The translations under genes were made by a program, and so were the position numbers. A DNA stretch of 25,844 bases, from positions 1 through 25,844 of the forward strand of contig JAPLON010000011.1 of the NCBI GenBank assembly GCA_026400695.1, given 5' to 3'. Below are positions 14,037-21,844 of this stretch, piece by piece. Each line of letters begins with the position of its first letter. The stretch's first letter is position 1. Below the pieces are notes generated by a model. It saw only the letters and a program-made list of their open reading frames with translations. It had not been told where the DNA came from and made no database searches. This DNA is from Pseudomonadota bacterium (GTDB taxonomy: Bacteria; Pseudomonadota; Alphaproteobacteria; Paracaedibacterales; CAITNM01).

Positions 14037-15865
14037 ATGTCACGTGTAATTGGAATAGACTTAGGTACAACAAATTCATGTGTTGCCGTTATGGAAGGCA
14101 ATACTGCGAAGGTTATTGAAAATACAGAAGGTGCGCGTACTACGCCTTCAATGGTTGCTTTCACTGAAGGTGGTGAACGCTTAGTTGGTCAACCAGCAAA
14201 ACGCCAGGGAGTAACTAATCCTGAAAATACTTTATTTGCAATTAAGCGCCTAATTGGACGCACCTTTTCCGATCCAATGACTCAAAAAGATATTGGGCTT
14301 GTTCCATATAAAATTATTTCAGGCGAAAATAAAGATGCATGGGTGGAAACTCGTGGCGAAAAATATAGCCCTAGCCAAATTAGTGCTTTCATTTTGCAAA
14401 AAATGAAAGAAACTGCGGAAAATTATTTGGGTGAAAAAGTAACCCAGGCAGTAATTACGGTTCCAGCTCACTTTAATGATGCACAACGACAAGCAACTAA
14501 AGATGCTGGACGTATTGCGGGACTTGAAGTATTGCGCATTATCAACGAACCAACCGCCGCAGCTTTAGCCTATGGACTTGAGAAAAAAGCTAATGGAACC
14601 TTTGTGGTTTATGACTTAGGTGGAGGAACTTTTGACGTTTCAATTCTTGAAATTGGAGATGGTGTATTTGAAGTAAAATCAACCAATGGTGATACGTTCT
14701 TAGGTGGTGAAGACTTTGACCAACGCATCATGGATTTCATTATCGATGAGTTCAAAAAAGAATCAGGTGTCGATCTCAAACAAGACCAGTTAGCCCTACA
14801 ACGATTAAAAGATGCCCAAAGCATTTAAACATTAAATTGACTCGAGCAAAATTTGAATCATTGGTGGATGAATTAGTGCAAAGAACAGTTGAGCCATGTA
14901 AGGCTGCTTTGCGTGATGCTGGTATCCAGCTCAACCAAATTGATGAAGTGATTTTGGTGGGCGGTATGAGCCGTATGCCAAAGATTATTGAAACAGTTAA
15001 ACAGCTTTTTGGACGTGAACCTAACCGTGGGGTAAATCCTGATGAAGTTGTTGCTATTGGTGCTGCAATTCAAGGTGGAGTATTAAAGGGCGACGTTAAG
15101 GATGTGTTGTTACTTGATGTAACTCCTTTATCACTTGGTATTGAAACCCTGGGTGGGATTTTTACAAGACTCATAGAACGCAATACAACAATACCAACAC
15201 GCAAAAGCCAAGTGTTTTCAACTGCTGATGACAACCAAACTGCAGTAACAATTCGAGTGTTCCAAGGAGAGCGCGAAATGGCAGCTGATAACAAAATATT
15301 GGGTCAGTTTGATTTGGTGGGTATTCCATCCGCACCACGCGGAATACCACAAATTGAAGTAACGTTTGATATTGATGCTAACGGAATCGTGCAAGTATCA
15401 GCGAAAGATAAGGCCACAAATAAGGAACAACAGATCCGTATTCAAGCGTCAGGTGGTTTGTCAGAGGCTGATATTCAACGCATGGTTAAGGAGGCAGAAG
15501 CGAATGCAGAGGAAGATAAAAAACGCAAAGAGCTAATTGAGATTAAAAATCATGGAGATGCTTTAGTGCACTCCACAGAAAAATCACTAACTGAATTTGG
15601 TTCAGCAGTTTCTGCTGAAGAAAAAAGCCAAATTGAGGCGGATTTGACTGCAGTTAAAGAAGCTTTAGCAACTGAAAATGTGGAAGATATTCAAGCTAAG
15701 ATTCAAACCTTAGTGCAATCATCAATGAAGCTTGGTGAGGCAGCTTATAAAGCCTCTCAGGCAACTGCACAAACACCTGAAGGTGGTGAATCAAAAGGGC
15801 CAGAAGGCGAAGATATTATTGACGCTGAGTATGACCTAAAAGAAGATGAGCGCAAAAATGGCTAA
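14037..15865 (+). pseudogene. dnaK: dnaK (Hsp70), broken by an internal deletion and frameshift
   Basis: DnaK is the ATP-driven Hsp70 chaperone. The first piece (14037-14828, 263 residues) has the phosphate loop GIDLGTTNSCVAV, the NEPTAAALAYG region and DLGGGTFDVSIL, then ends at TAA after RLKDAQSI. The second frame resumes at about 14819 (KHLNIKLTRAKFESLV) and runs through GGMSRMP, the linker DVLLLDVTPLSLGIET, the substrate-binding domain and the acidic C-terminus EDIIDAEYD. Compared with E. coli DnaK, about 27 residues of the ATPase domain (the AEKAKIELS to TADATG segment) are missing, roughly 82 bases and not a multiple of three. A GCC microhomology fits the junction. Both halves are otherwise well conserved, so the damage is recent or an assembly error. 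Restored length would be near the normal 638. dnaJ is not next to it. Confidence 0.9.
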
Positions 15866-15875
15866 TAGCTAAAAT

Positions 15876-15916
15876 TTGAGGGTATGTTGTTCGTTAAAAG
15901 TCATTCATACCCTCAA
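15876..15916 (-). terminator. Hairpin between dnaK and rph ends, probable rph terminator
   Basis: An 11-base-pair inverted repeat (TTGAGGGTATG, 15876-15886, with CATACCCTCAA, 15906-15916) has a 19-base loop. On the minus strand it is followed by ATTTTAG, giving a short T tract suited to ending rph. On the plus strand it is followed by A-rich sequence, so it would be a weaker stop for dnaK, although it lies only 10 bases after the dnaK stop codon. It may serve both convergent genes. Confidence 0.65.
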
Positions 15917-15941
15917 TCAAAAAATTGACTAAATATGCAAC

Positions 15942-16658
15942 TTACAATTTTAAAGCATTTTTCTGTAATTCAAATAATTCAGTAGCACCTTTTTGCGCAA
16001 TCAAAAGCATTTCCATTAATTGATCTACTTCAAATGCTTGTTTTTCCGCGCACGCCTGTACTTCTATAATTTTGCCGCTAGCGGTAAGTACAAAGTTTGC
16101 ATCAACCTCTGCCGAAGAATCTTCGTGGTAATTCAGATCAAGTAAAACACCCTGACTGCTGATTCCGCATGAAACCGCAGCAACCTGATCTATAAACGGT
16201 AAAGAAGAAATTTGTTTTTTAGAAATCATACGCTGTACAGCTTGATAAAGAGCTACATAAGCTCCGGTGATGCTCGCAGTACGGGTTCCACCATCAGCTT
16301 GTAAAACGTCGCAATCTATTCTTATTTGTCGTTCACCCAAAGACTTAAGGTCAACAACGGCACGCAAACTACGGCCAATTAAGCGTTGAATTTCTTGTGT
16401 TCTTCCTGATTGCTTACCTTTGGCCGCTTCGCGTTCCATTCTGTCATGAGTTGAACATGGCAACATACCGTATTCCGCAGTAATCCAGCCTGACCCTGTA
16501 TTGCGTAAAAATGGTGGGACTTTATCTTCCACTGTGGCTGTGCATAAAACATGGGTATCACCAAATTTTACAAAGCATGAACCATGGGCGTGTTTAGCAA
16601 ATCCAGGGCCTAAAAAAATGGGACGAAGTTCGTTGGCTAGTCGTTTATCAAGACGCAT
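15942..16658 (-). CDS. rph: Ribonuclease PH
   Basis: 238 residues, the usual length. RNase PH trims tRNA 3' ends by phosphorolysis. Family landmarks are in order: start MRLDKRLANELRPI, GDTHVLCTATVEDKVPPF, GWITAEYGMLPCSTHDRMERE, the phosphate-binding stretch KGKQSGRTQEIQRLIGRSLRA, the IDCDVLQADGGTRTASI block, and the acidic LLDLNYHEDSSAEVDANFV metal region. The late motif normally read as VQGTAE is VQACAE here, a mild departure. In many alphaproteobacteria rph sits by hrcA and grpE; here its neighbour is CIRCE-controlled dnaK, convergent, so some of that heat-shock neighbourhood may be kept. No clear Shine-Dalgarno precedes the ATG. Confidence 0.95.
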   Translation of the reverse strand: MRLDKRLANELRPIFLGPGFAKHAHGSCFVKFGDTHVLCTATVEDKVPPFLRNTGSGWITAEYGMLPCSTHDRMEREAAKGKQSGRTQEIQRLIGRSLRAVVDLKSLGERQIRIDCDVLQADGGTRTASITGAYVALYQAVQRMISKKQISSLPFIDQVAAVSCGISSQGVLLDLNYHEDSSAEVDANFVLTASGKIIEVQACAEKQAFEVDQLMEMLLIAQKGATELFELQKNALKL

Positions 16659-16721
16659 GGTGATAATAGATTATTAAGTTCTTCCTAAGACTACCTGGAA
16701 ACATTGGTATTAGAAAAGCAA

Positions 16722-16757
16722 AAACACCTGCATATAAGTTTTTATACGCAGGTGTTT
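16722..16757 (-). terminator. Hairpin terminator after the repeat-rich exported protein gene
   Basis: A ten-base-pair stem (AAACACCTGC, 16722-16731, with GCAGGTGTTT, 16748-16757) continues, after one mismatch, into a five-pair AT stem. On the minus strand it follows the 16773 gene stop by 15 bases and ends in T-rich sequence. It also separates that gene from rph. Confidence 0.8.
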
Positions 16758-16772
16758 CTGTAAGCTTAAGTT

Positions 16773-18419
16773 TTATTTTGCTGCTATTTCAGCAGGAGCA
16801 GCGGCTTTTTCTTCTTTCTTAGCAGCAGCGGTATCTGTACCGCCAGCAGGCTTTTCTTCTTTCTTAGCAGCAGCGGCATCTGTACTGCCAGCGGCTTTTT
16901 CTTCTTTCTTAGCAGTGGTATCGGTGCTACCACCTACGGCAGCTGGTCTTTCTACAGTTAACGGTGTGCTACTGGGCGAATTTAAGGTTTGAGTAGTAGT
17001 AATAACCACTTCTCCCTTCCCATTCATAGCCAATTTTGCATCTAATGTAACACCTTTTGGTTCTGCATCAGGGGTTGGCAATACTGTTACAGTCGCTGTT
17101 GGTACAACAGGTGCTGGAATTGCTTCAGCCACAATTGTAGGTGTTGTTGTCAACACCCCAGACTGTTGAGCTTTTAGGGTTTCTATTTCCGCTTTCGCCT
17201 TAGCTAACTCAGCTTCAGCTAAAGCATTTGCAGGAGTTTCCAATACTGGAGCTGGAGTTGGCTCTGCAAATAAGTCAACCGGCGGTAATGCATCTTCTGC
17301 AGATGCAGCAGCAACTGGCTGTTGTTTACTTGCTTTCATTGCTGCTATTTCTGCTTGCGCCTTAACTAAAGCTTCTGTTTGTTCTTGTGTCAGCGGAGCA
17401 CTTTGTGCTTGTGCTGATTTTGCAGCTTTTAAAGCGGCAATACTTTCTGCTGATAAACCAGCTTTTGGTGCTTTTTTATCTTTAGCAGTTGGTGCTGCTG
17501 GAACATTAGCTGGATTTGCTGCTGCTTCAGCACGACGTTTTGCTTTTTCTGCTTTTAGTGCTTCCACTGCTAGCAAAGCATTAGTTTCTTCTGGTGTTAA
17601 TGTTCTACCTGTTGCTTGTGCATCTTTTGCTGATGCTAAAGCAAGAGCTTGCTCAGGCGTTAATGTTGGTTTTGCTTTCTTAACTGGCGCCAAAGGAGCG
17701 ACTGCTTCAACTGGTACAACAGTAGCAGTTACATCACTACCTGTTAGAGGTACGGCATTTTGTTGAGTGTCACTTGTACCCAACTTATTAGCTACAAGAG
17801 CTGCCACTAAATCTTCTGCTCTTTTAGTAGGCACAGCATCCACAACTTCTTTTACAGTTTGACTTTCCACATTTGCAGAGATAGCTGCAGTCGTTGTTGG
17901 TAGAGTTGATGTAACACCAACTGGTGCTGTAAGCACTTGTGTTCCAGTGTGTGTAGCATCTAGAGCAACAGGTACACTATTAACTGCTGGTGTTGTAGCG
18001 AAAGCATTTACATCATGTTGTTGCAATGGAGTTGTAGCTACTAGAGTAGTTGCTGGTAGAGTTGATGTAACACCAACTGGTGTTGTAGGAAGTAGTTGTG
18101 GTGCAATAGGAGCTGTTGTAGTAACCTGACCACCTGCAACTGGTGTCTCAAACAAATTAGGCATTACATGCTCTTCTACACTAGCAACCACTGGTTGACT
18201 TTGTTTAGCTAATTTCCTTGCTGCTGCATCTGCTTTTCGTTTTTCTATTTCTTCTGGTGATAGTTTTTGTTTTTTACCATTATCTACAGCTGTAACGGGC
18301 GCAGTTAATGGGTTTACCAAAACTGGAGTTTGCACAACAGTGCCGGCTGCGACTAACGAAGAGCTAAACATACATGCTGATGCTACGCTCAAAAATAGTG
18401 AATATTTAAGTGACTTCAT
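16773..18419 (-). CDS. Exported Ala/Thr/Pro/Lys-rich repeat protein of unknown function
   Basis: 548 residues. The signal peptide (about 1-25) ends SLVAAG. The mature chain is low in complexity: a Thr/Val/Pro-rich part (about 80-260) with a repeated VGVTSTLP block, then a helical Ala/Lys/Glu part (about 255-430). The helical part has at least three similar units beginning L-(T/S)-x-E, for example LTPEQALALASAKDAQ, LTPEETNALLAVEALKAEKA and LTQEQTEALVKAQAEI. A short beta-like stretch (about 455-490) follows. The tail has three near-copies of a (G)-S-T-D-A-A-A-K-K-E-E-K-A-A unit. No catalytic motif is visible. It may be a periplasmic spacer, wall-binding or surface protein. It is divergent from rpoH across a very AT-rich gap. 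Confidence 0.75.
   Translation of the reverse strand: MKSLKYSLFLSVASACMFSSSLVAAGTVVQTPVLVNPLTAPVTAVDNGKKQKLSPEEIEKRKADAAARKLAKQSQPVVASVEEHVMPNLFETPVAGGQVTTTAPIAPQLLPTTPVGVTSTLPATTLVATTPLQQHDVNAFATTPAVNSVPVALDATHTGTQVLTAPVGVTSTLPTTTAAISANVESQTVKEVVDAVPTKRAEDLVAALVANKLGTSDTQQNAVPLTGSDVTATVVPVEAVAPLAPVKKAKPTLTPEQALALASAKDAQATGRTLTPEETNALLAVEALKAEKAKRRAEAAANPANVPAAPTAKDKKAPKAGLSAESIAALKAAKSAQAQSAPLTQEQTEALVKAQAEIAAMKASKQQPVAAASAEDALPPVDLFAEPTPAPVLETPANALAEAELAKAKAEIETLKAQQSGVLTTTPTIVAEAIPAPVVPTATVTVLPTPDAEPKGVTLDAKLAMNGKGEVVITTTQTLNSPSSTPLTVERPAAVGGSTDTTAKKEEKAAGSTDAAAAKKEEKPAGGTDTAAAKKEEKAAAPAEIAAK
16801..16932 (-). repeat. Three tandem 45/45/42-base coding repeats
   Basis: Units at 16801-16845, 16846-16890 and 16891-16932 each read GC(G/A)GGCTTTT(T)CTTCTT-like on the plus strand and encode an S/G-T-D-x-A-A-K-K-E-E-K-A-A motif on the minus strand. 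The third unit is one codon shorter. The copies differ at a few positions, so the array has some age. It is in frame and could change length by slippage. Confidence 0.9.
17899..18082 (-). repeat. Exact 28-base direct repeat within the exported protein gene
   Basis: The same 28 bases occur at 17899-17926 and 18055-18082, beginning GGTAGAGTTGATGTAACACC on the plus strand. Both are in frame and encode the PVGVTSTLP block. The exact identity, with diverged flanks, suggests a recent internal duplication or gene conversion. Confidence 0.9.
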
Positions 18420-18637
18420 AATTAAAACCTATTTAATGATTACTACCTAATATCTGTTTTAGGCTAAAAACATTAATTTTTAGTTAAATCATCATTTTTA
18501 TTTATGAAATAGCAAAAAATTTTTACTAAATCAGAAAATTAAAGAATTAAAAGAAAATATAGTTTTTATGAAATTATTAACTAATTATAAATAATAAAAT
18601 TATAAAATGTATATATAAAATATATAAACGCATGTGA
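18420..18637. promoter_or_regulatory. Very AT-rich divergent region and rpoH leader
   Basis: About 220 bases that are nearly all A and T, with several TATAAA/TATAAT-like strings near 18595-18630. No Shine-Dalgarno sequence lies in front of the rpoH ATG. An ATG-TGA (18632-18637) abuts it, giving ATG-TGA-ATG. Promoters for both divergent genes must lie here, but the base composition makes single boxes impossible to assign by eye. Confidence 0.5.
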
Positions 18638-19465
18638 ATGGTATATACAGAAAACCATACGTTTTTAACAAAAACACAAGAAAGTGAGCTAATTGCCAAT
18701 TGGCAAGAATCTTACAACCCTAAGTATTGTGAAGATTTATTATTGGCCTTTAAACCATTGGTACTAAGTGTTGTCAAAAAATATAAAAATTACGGAATCA
18801 CCCATGAGGATTTAATACAAGAAGCATGGCTTGGCATATGCATGGCTCTAGAAAAGTATGATTCCAGCCGAGAAGTGCGGTTCTGTAGCTACGCAAAATG
18901 GTGGATGAACGCCTACTGTCAAGATTACGTTATGCGCAATTGGTCTATTGTAAGGGTTGGCACTACTAGGATTCATAAAAAATTATTTTTTCAACTGCGT
19001 TATTACAAAAATAAACTGGAAAACGATAATGACACATATTTCAGTATTCAAACCGCAACTGTAATAGCTAAAAATTTGCAAACTACAACTACTGAAGTAC
19101 TTTTTATGAACGATAGGCTAACGCAAAAAGATAAATATCTTGATCAAAAAATTAATAATAATTTTGAAACAACTTTTATCGATATGCTAATAGATGAAAA
19201 TTCTTCAATAGAAAATATATTAATTAGTGGGCAAAGACAAAATGCTTATGCAGCTATTCAACAAAAATTTTATGAATTTCTAGAAGAAAAAGAGCTAGAT
19301 ATTTTAATTAAGCACCGCGTTCAAAATCCCGCACAAACCTTAGAGGAAATAAGTTCACATTACGGAATTACCAAGGAAAAGATTCGTCAAATAGAAAAAA
19401 GGGCCTTAAGAAAGCTGCAAAAAGCTTTGATGAAATACGGTATTAGAACACTAGAAGATTGCTAA
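18638..19465 (+). CDS. rpoH: RNA polymerase sigma-32 factor, divergent
   Basis: 275 residues. Sigma-70 region 2 (about 35-105) includes the DLIQEAWLGICMALEKYD helix and SYAKWWMNAYCQDYVMRNWSIV for -10 recognition. It is followed at once by the RpoH box His113-Lys-Lys-Leu-Phe-Phe-Gln-Leu-Arg121, which separates sigma-32 from other sigma factors. Region 4 (about 225-265) ends with the helix-turn-helix TLEEISSHYGITKEKIRQIEKRALRKL. It directs heat-shock transcription. The N-terminus is shorter than in most alphaproteobacterial RpoH, lacking the usual lead-in to region 1.2, and several core positions are unusual (for example MNAYCQDYV for the common IRASIQEYI). It stands alone, followed by a convergent tRNA gene. 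Confidence 0.88.
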   Translation: MVYTENHTFLTKTQESELIANWQESYNPKYCEDLLLAFKPLVLSVVKKYKNYGITHEDLIQEAWLGICMALEKYDSSREVRFCSYAKWWMNAYCQDYVMRNWSIVRVGTTRIHKKLFFQLRYYKNKLENDNDTYFSIQTATVIAKNLQTTTTEVLFMNDRLTQKDKYLDQKINNNFETTFIDMLIDENSSIENILISGQRQNAYAAIQQKFYEFLEEKELDILIKHRVQNPAQTLEEISSHYGITKEKIRQIEKRALRKLQKALMKYGIRTLEDC

Positions 19466-19491
19466 ATTGCGACAAATAAACAAAGCAAACA

Positions 19492-19565
19492 TGGAGGCCG
19501 GGACCGGAATCGAACCGACATTCAAGGATTTGCAATCCTCTGCATAACCATTCTGCCACCCGGCC
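19492..19565 (-). tRNA. tRNA-Cys (GCA)
   Basis: Read on the minus strand, a seven-base-pair acceptor stem (GGCCGGG with CCCGGCC) encloses a D arm with GGTTATGC, an anticodon arm GAGGATTGCAAATCCTT with anticodon GCA, and a T arm CGGTTCGATTCCG. The discriminator U is followed by an encoded CCA (19494-19492). All stems pair well. It lies between rpoH and the PCMT-family gene, pointing left. Confidence 0.95.
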
Positions 19566-19575
19566 ATTTTGCTTT

Positions 19576-19605
19576 TTGTCAAAGGGCTATTGACTTGTAT
19601 ATAAT
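19576..19605 (+). promoter_or_regulatory. Sigma-70-type promoter for the PCMT-family gene
   Basis: TTGTCA (19576-19581), an 18-base spacer and a perfect TATAAT (19600-19605) lie 32 bases before the ATG at 19638, with AAAGG and AAGAG as possible ribosome binding sites. This is the clearest promoter in the window by sequence. Confidence 0.7.
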
Positions 19606-19637
19606 GAATACACAAGTTTACAGCAAAAGGTCAAGAG

Positions 19638-20306
19638 ATGCGTGTTCATAGGTTAAATCCAATTCAAAATGCGCGCACTAATATGGTGCTTTCTCAATTA
19701 AAGCCAAATGGCGTTATTGACCGCACAATTCTTAACGTTTTGAACAATGTACCTAGGGAAAATTTTATTCCTGTTAATTCATTTTCCATTGCCTACGCAG
19801 ATGCACCAATATTTTATGATATTCCTGGGCGTTATATTTTTGCACCACAAACCCTTGGATTATTTTTGCAAAATCTAAATTTGGCCACAAATGATAAAGT
19901 TTTAGTTGTTGGGGGAAACTATGGTTATACTGCCACAGTACTATTTGAGCTGGGTTGCCAAGTTTTTGTAACCGAACCTCAGCCAATTTTTTTGTCTAAA
20001 TGTCGAGAAAAGTTAAAAAAACATAATACGATTATTGAGCCTAGACAGTTGAATTTGGGATTACCAGAACATGGACCTTATCAAGCAATTATTATTGAAG
20101 TTGGCTTAAAGGAAATACCTGCAGCAATGAGCGATCAACTTGCTAATAATGGTAGAATCGCCATATGTATTGCTAATGATGAATCAAAACTAAGCAAAGG
20201 ATGTGTCTTTGAAAAAAACTTAGAAGACCTGAATTTGGTTACAACATTTGAAGCCAGCATGCCCCTATGCCCCGATATTGAAGAGCTTGAAAAATTTAAA
20301 TTTTAA
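19638..20306 (+). CDS. Protein-L-isoaspartate O-methyltransferase family protein
   Basis: 222 residues. The N-terminal part (NARTNMVLSQLKPNGVIDRTILNVL, here split as NARTNMVLSQLKPNG and VIDRTILNVLNNVPRENFIP) matches the tolC-linked PCMT-like family of alphaproteobacteria. A Rossmann strand and SAM loop follow at about 87-103 (KVLVVGGNYGYTATVL), an acidic end-of-strand VTEPQ (about 112) and a third strand YQAIIIEVG. The usual SAM loop is GxGxGY; here it is GGNYGY, and the acidic Glu-Val-Gly replaces the common DG. True isoaspartate repair is therefore doubtful and a divergent methyltransferase is safer. Typical position: upstream of tolC. Confidence 0.8.
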   Translation: MRVHRLNPIQNARTNMVLSQLKPNGVIDRTILNVLNNVPRENFIPVNSFSIAYADAPIFYDIPGRYIFAPQTLGLFLQNLNLATNDKVLVVGGNYGYTATVLFELGCQVFVTEPQPIFLSKCREKLKKHNTIIEPRQLNLGLPEHGPYQAIIIEVGLKEIPAAMSDQLANNGRIAICIANDESKLSKGCVFEKNLEDLNLVTTFEASMPLCPDIEELEKFKF

Positions 20307-20320
20307 CCATACTAGTTTGC

Positions 20321-20445
20321 TACAACAAAGAAGCTATAGGGTGCTTTTCCCTCTTGCAACAAGGCTTTGACGCTGTCTACAATGTTGATGGTGGATAGAT
20401 GCATAGAGTGGGGATTTTTCCTTTTTGTGCCTCTTTATTAAATCA
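20321..20445 (+). pseudogene. Probable rhodanese-domain gene relic between PCMT and tolC
   Basis: In one frame (20333-20398) the DNA reads AIGCFSLLQQGFDAVYNVDGG and then TAG, matching the C-terminal rhodanese pattern (L-L-x-x-G-F-x-x-V-x-N-V-x-G-G-I-x-A-W). Reading on in the next frame gives W-I-D-A-stop, as if the next IDAW was hit by a frameshift and a TGG-to-TAG change. No start codon, ribosome binding site or active-site loop remains. Rhodanese genes can lie beside PCMT and tolC in alphaproteobacteria. The match is short, so this is probable, not certain. Confidence 0.45.
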
Positions 20446-20453
20446 AGGTAAAT

Positions 20454-21815
20454 ATGAAATATAAAATTATTTTTCTGTCAGCTTCGCTGCTATTTTCAAC
20501 TTCATATTCTTTAACTGTTCGTGATGCTTTAATTGCGGCTTATAAAAACAACAAAGAACTGTTGTCGACTCGTCAAGCAATTATTGCAAAGCATGAAGCT
20601 ATTGTGCAGGCAAAAGGTGGATTTAGGCCGCAGATTAACGCAAAACTAACCAGTTCAATTTCAAAAAATATGCCAAATCAAAACACAGAAGGTGTTCATC
20701 GATATAACTTTGACAGAAATAAGGGTGGCTCTATTACGGCTAGTCAAAATCTTTTTAGAGGTGGTTCTGATTTAGCTGGTGTTAAAAAGGCAGAACACGA
20801 TATTTCGAATTATTGGGCACAGCTACAAGACAAAGAGCAAGAAATTTTTCTAAACGTAATTAAGGCATACCTAAGTTTATATGCTAAATTTGCGTCTGTT
20901 GAAGTGTATAAAGCAAACTTAGCCTTTACTAAACAGCAGTTTGATTCGGCAAGTGCTAAGCGTGCAATTGGCGAGGAAACCGTTACACAAGAATCTGCAG
21001 CAGAAGCAAAGTTTAGGGATGCTCAATCTAAGCTTGAAAATGGTATAGCAGAATTAGAGGCAGCCAAAGCAGGTTTTGAGCAATTAACTGGTATGGTGGC
21101 GCCGGAATATGTGGACCACCCTAAAGAATTAATTGAGGTTCCTGCATCTGCCGAGCTTTTGCAAGAAGTTGCCTTAAAAGAAAATCCCAAAATTACTCAA
21201 GCAGTTGAATTGTGGGCTTCTGCAAAACAAGACAAAAAGGTTCAAACTGGTGCTTTGCTACCTTCGCTTGATTTACAAGCCTCAACTTCTAAGAATATCA
21301 CTAAAAGTAAGATATCTGCACAAGGTCAAAATGCTAAAGCAAATAACATGGCTTACGATAATCAGGTTGGCTTGACACTTACAGTGCCATTGTACGAGGC
21401 AGGAGTTAATCGTTCCAAAAGAAGGCAAGCTAGCGAAACTATTATTCAATACCGCCTTAGCGTTGAAAAAACTCAGCAAGATCTTGTAAGAGATTGTAAA
21501 CAAGCATACCGTACATATGTGGCGGCAAAAACTAATATGGAAACTACAGCAAAACAAGTTAAGGCACAAGAAGTAGCAGTTGAAGGTACAACTCAGGAAA
21601 TGAATGCAGGAACTAAAACTATGGTTGAAGTTTTATATGCTCAGTCTCAATTATTAGAGGCTAAGCTCGCTTTAATAACTGCTATACAAAACTATTATAC
21701 ATACTTGTACCAAATACTTTCATTGCAAGGTAAACTGACAGCTACAGGGCTAGAGTTGCCTGTAGAAGTCTTTAATCCTGAAACAAACTACAATGAAGTT
21801 AAGGGCTATTTTTAG
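20454..21815 (+). CDS. tolC: TolC-family outer-membrane efflux/type I secretion protein
   Basis: 453 residues, the family's usual size. The signal peptide (about 1-19) is followed by LTVRDALIAAYKNNKELLSTRQ, the standard first helix of outer-membrane factors. Two structural repeats follow, each with long coiled helices (about 20-225 and 235-430) and beta strands: INAKLTSSIS, GSITASQNLFRGG, LDLQASTSKNITK and VGLTLTVPLYEAG. These build the trimeric channel-tunnel. No inner-membrane transporter or adaptor gene is adjacent, as is usual when one TolC serves several pumps. It starts 148 bases after the PCMT-family gene, with AAGG before the ATG, and is followed after 29 bases by a pseudopilin gene. 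Confidence 0.92.
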   Translation: MKYKIIFLSASLLFSTSYSLTVRDALIAAYKNNKELLSTRQAIIAKHEAIVQAKGGFRPQINAKLTSSISKNMPNQNTEGVHRYNFDRNKGGSITASQNLFRGGSDLAGVKKAEHDISNYWAQLQDKEQEIFLNVIKAYLSLYAKFASVEVYKANLAFTKQQFDSASAKRAIGEETVTQESAAEAKFRDAQSKLENGIAELEAAKAGFEQLTGMVAPEYVDHPKELIEVPASAELLQEVALKENPKITQAVELWASAKQDKKVQTGALLPSLDLQASTSKNITKSKISAQGQNAKANNMAYDNQVGLTLTVPLYEAGVNRSKRRQASETIIQYRLSVEKTQQDLVRDCKQAYRTYVAAKTNMETTAKQVKAQEVAVEGTTQEMNAGTKTMVEVLYAQSQLLEAKLALITAIQNYYTYLYQILSLQGKLTATGLELPVEVFNPETNYNEVKGYF

Positions 21816-21844
21816 TAGGTTAACAAATATCTAAGAGATGGCTT

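Noticed and set aside
14811..14840. Programmed frameshift, readthrough or intein in dnaK
   Set aside because: The two frames do not simply adjoin: a conserved segment of about 27 residues is absent, so no recoding could rebuild the protein, and no inserted element is present.
14873..15294. Minus-strand frames opposite dnaK
   Set aside because: Shadow frames of a conserved coding region without start signals.
16801..16932. CRISPR-like array
   Set aside because: The units are contiguous coding repeats in frame with an exported protein, without unique spacers; no cas gene is present.
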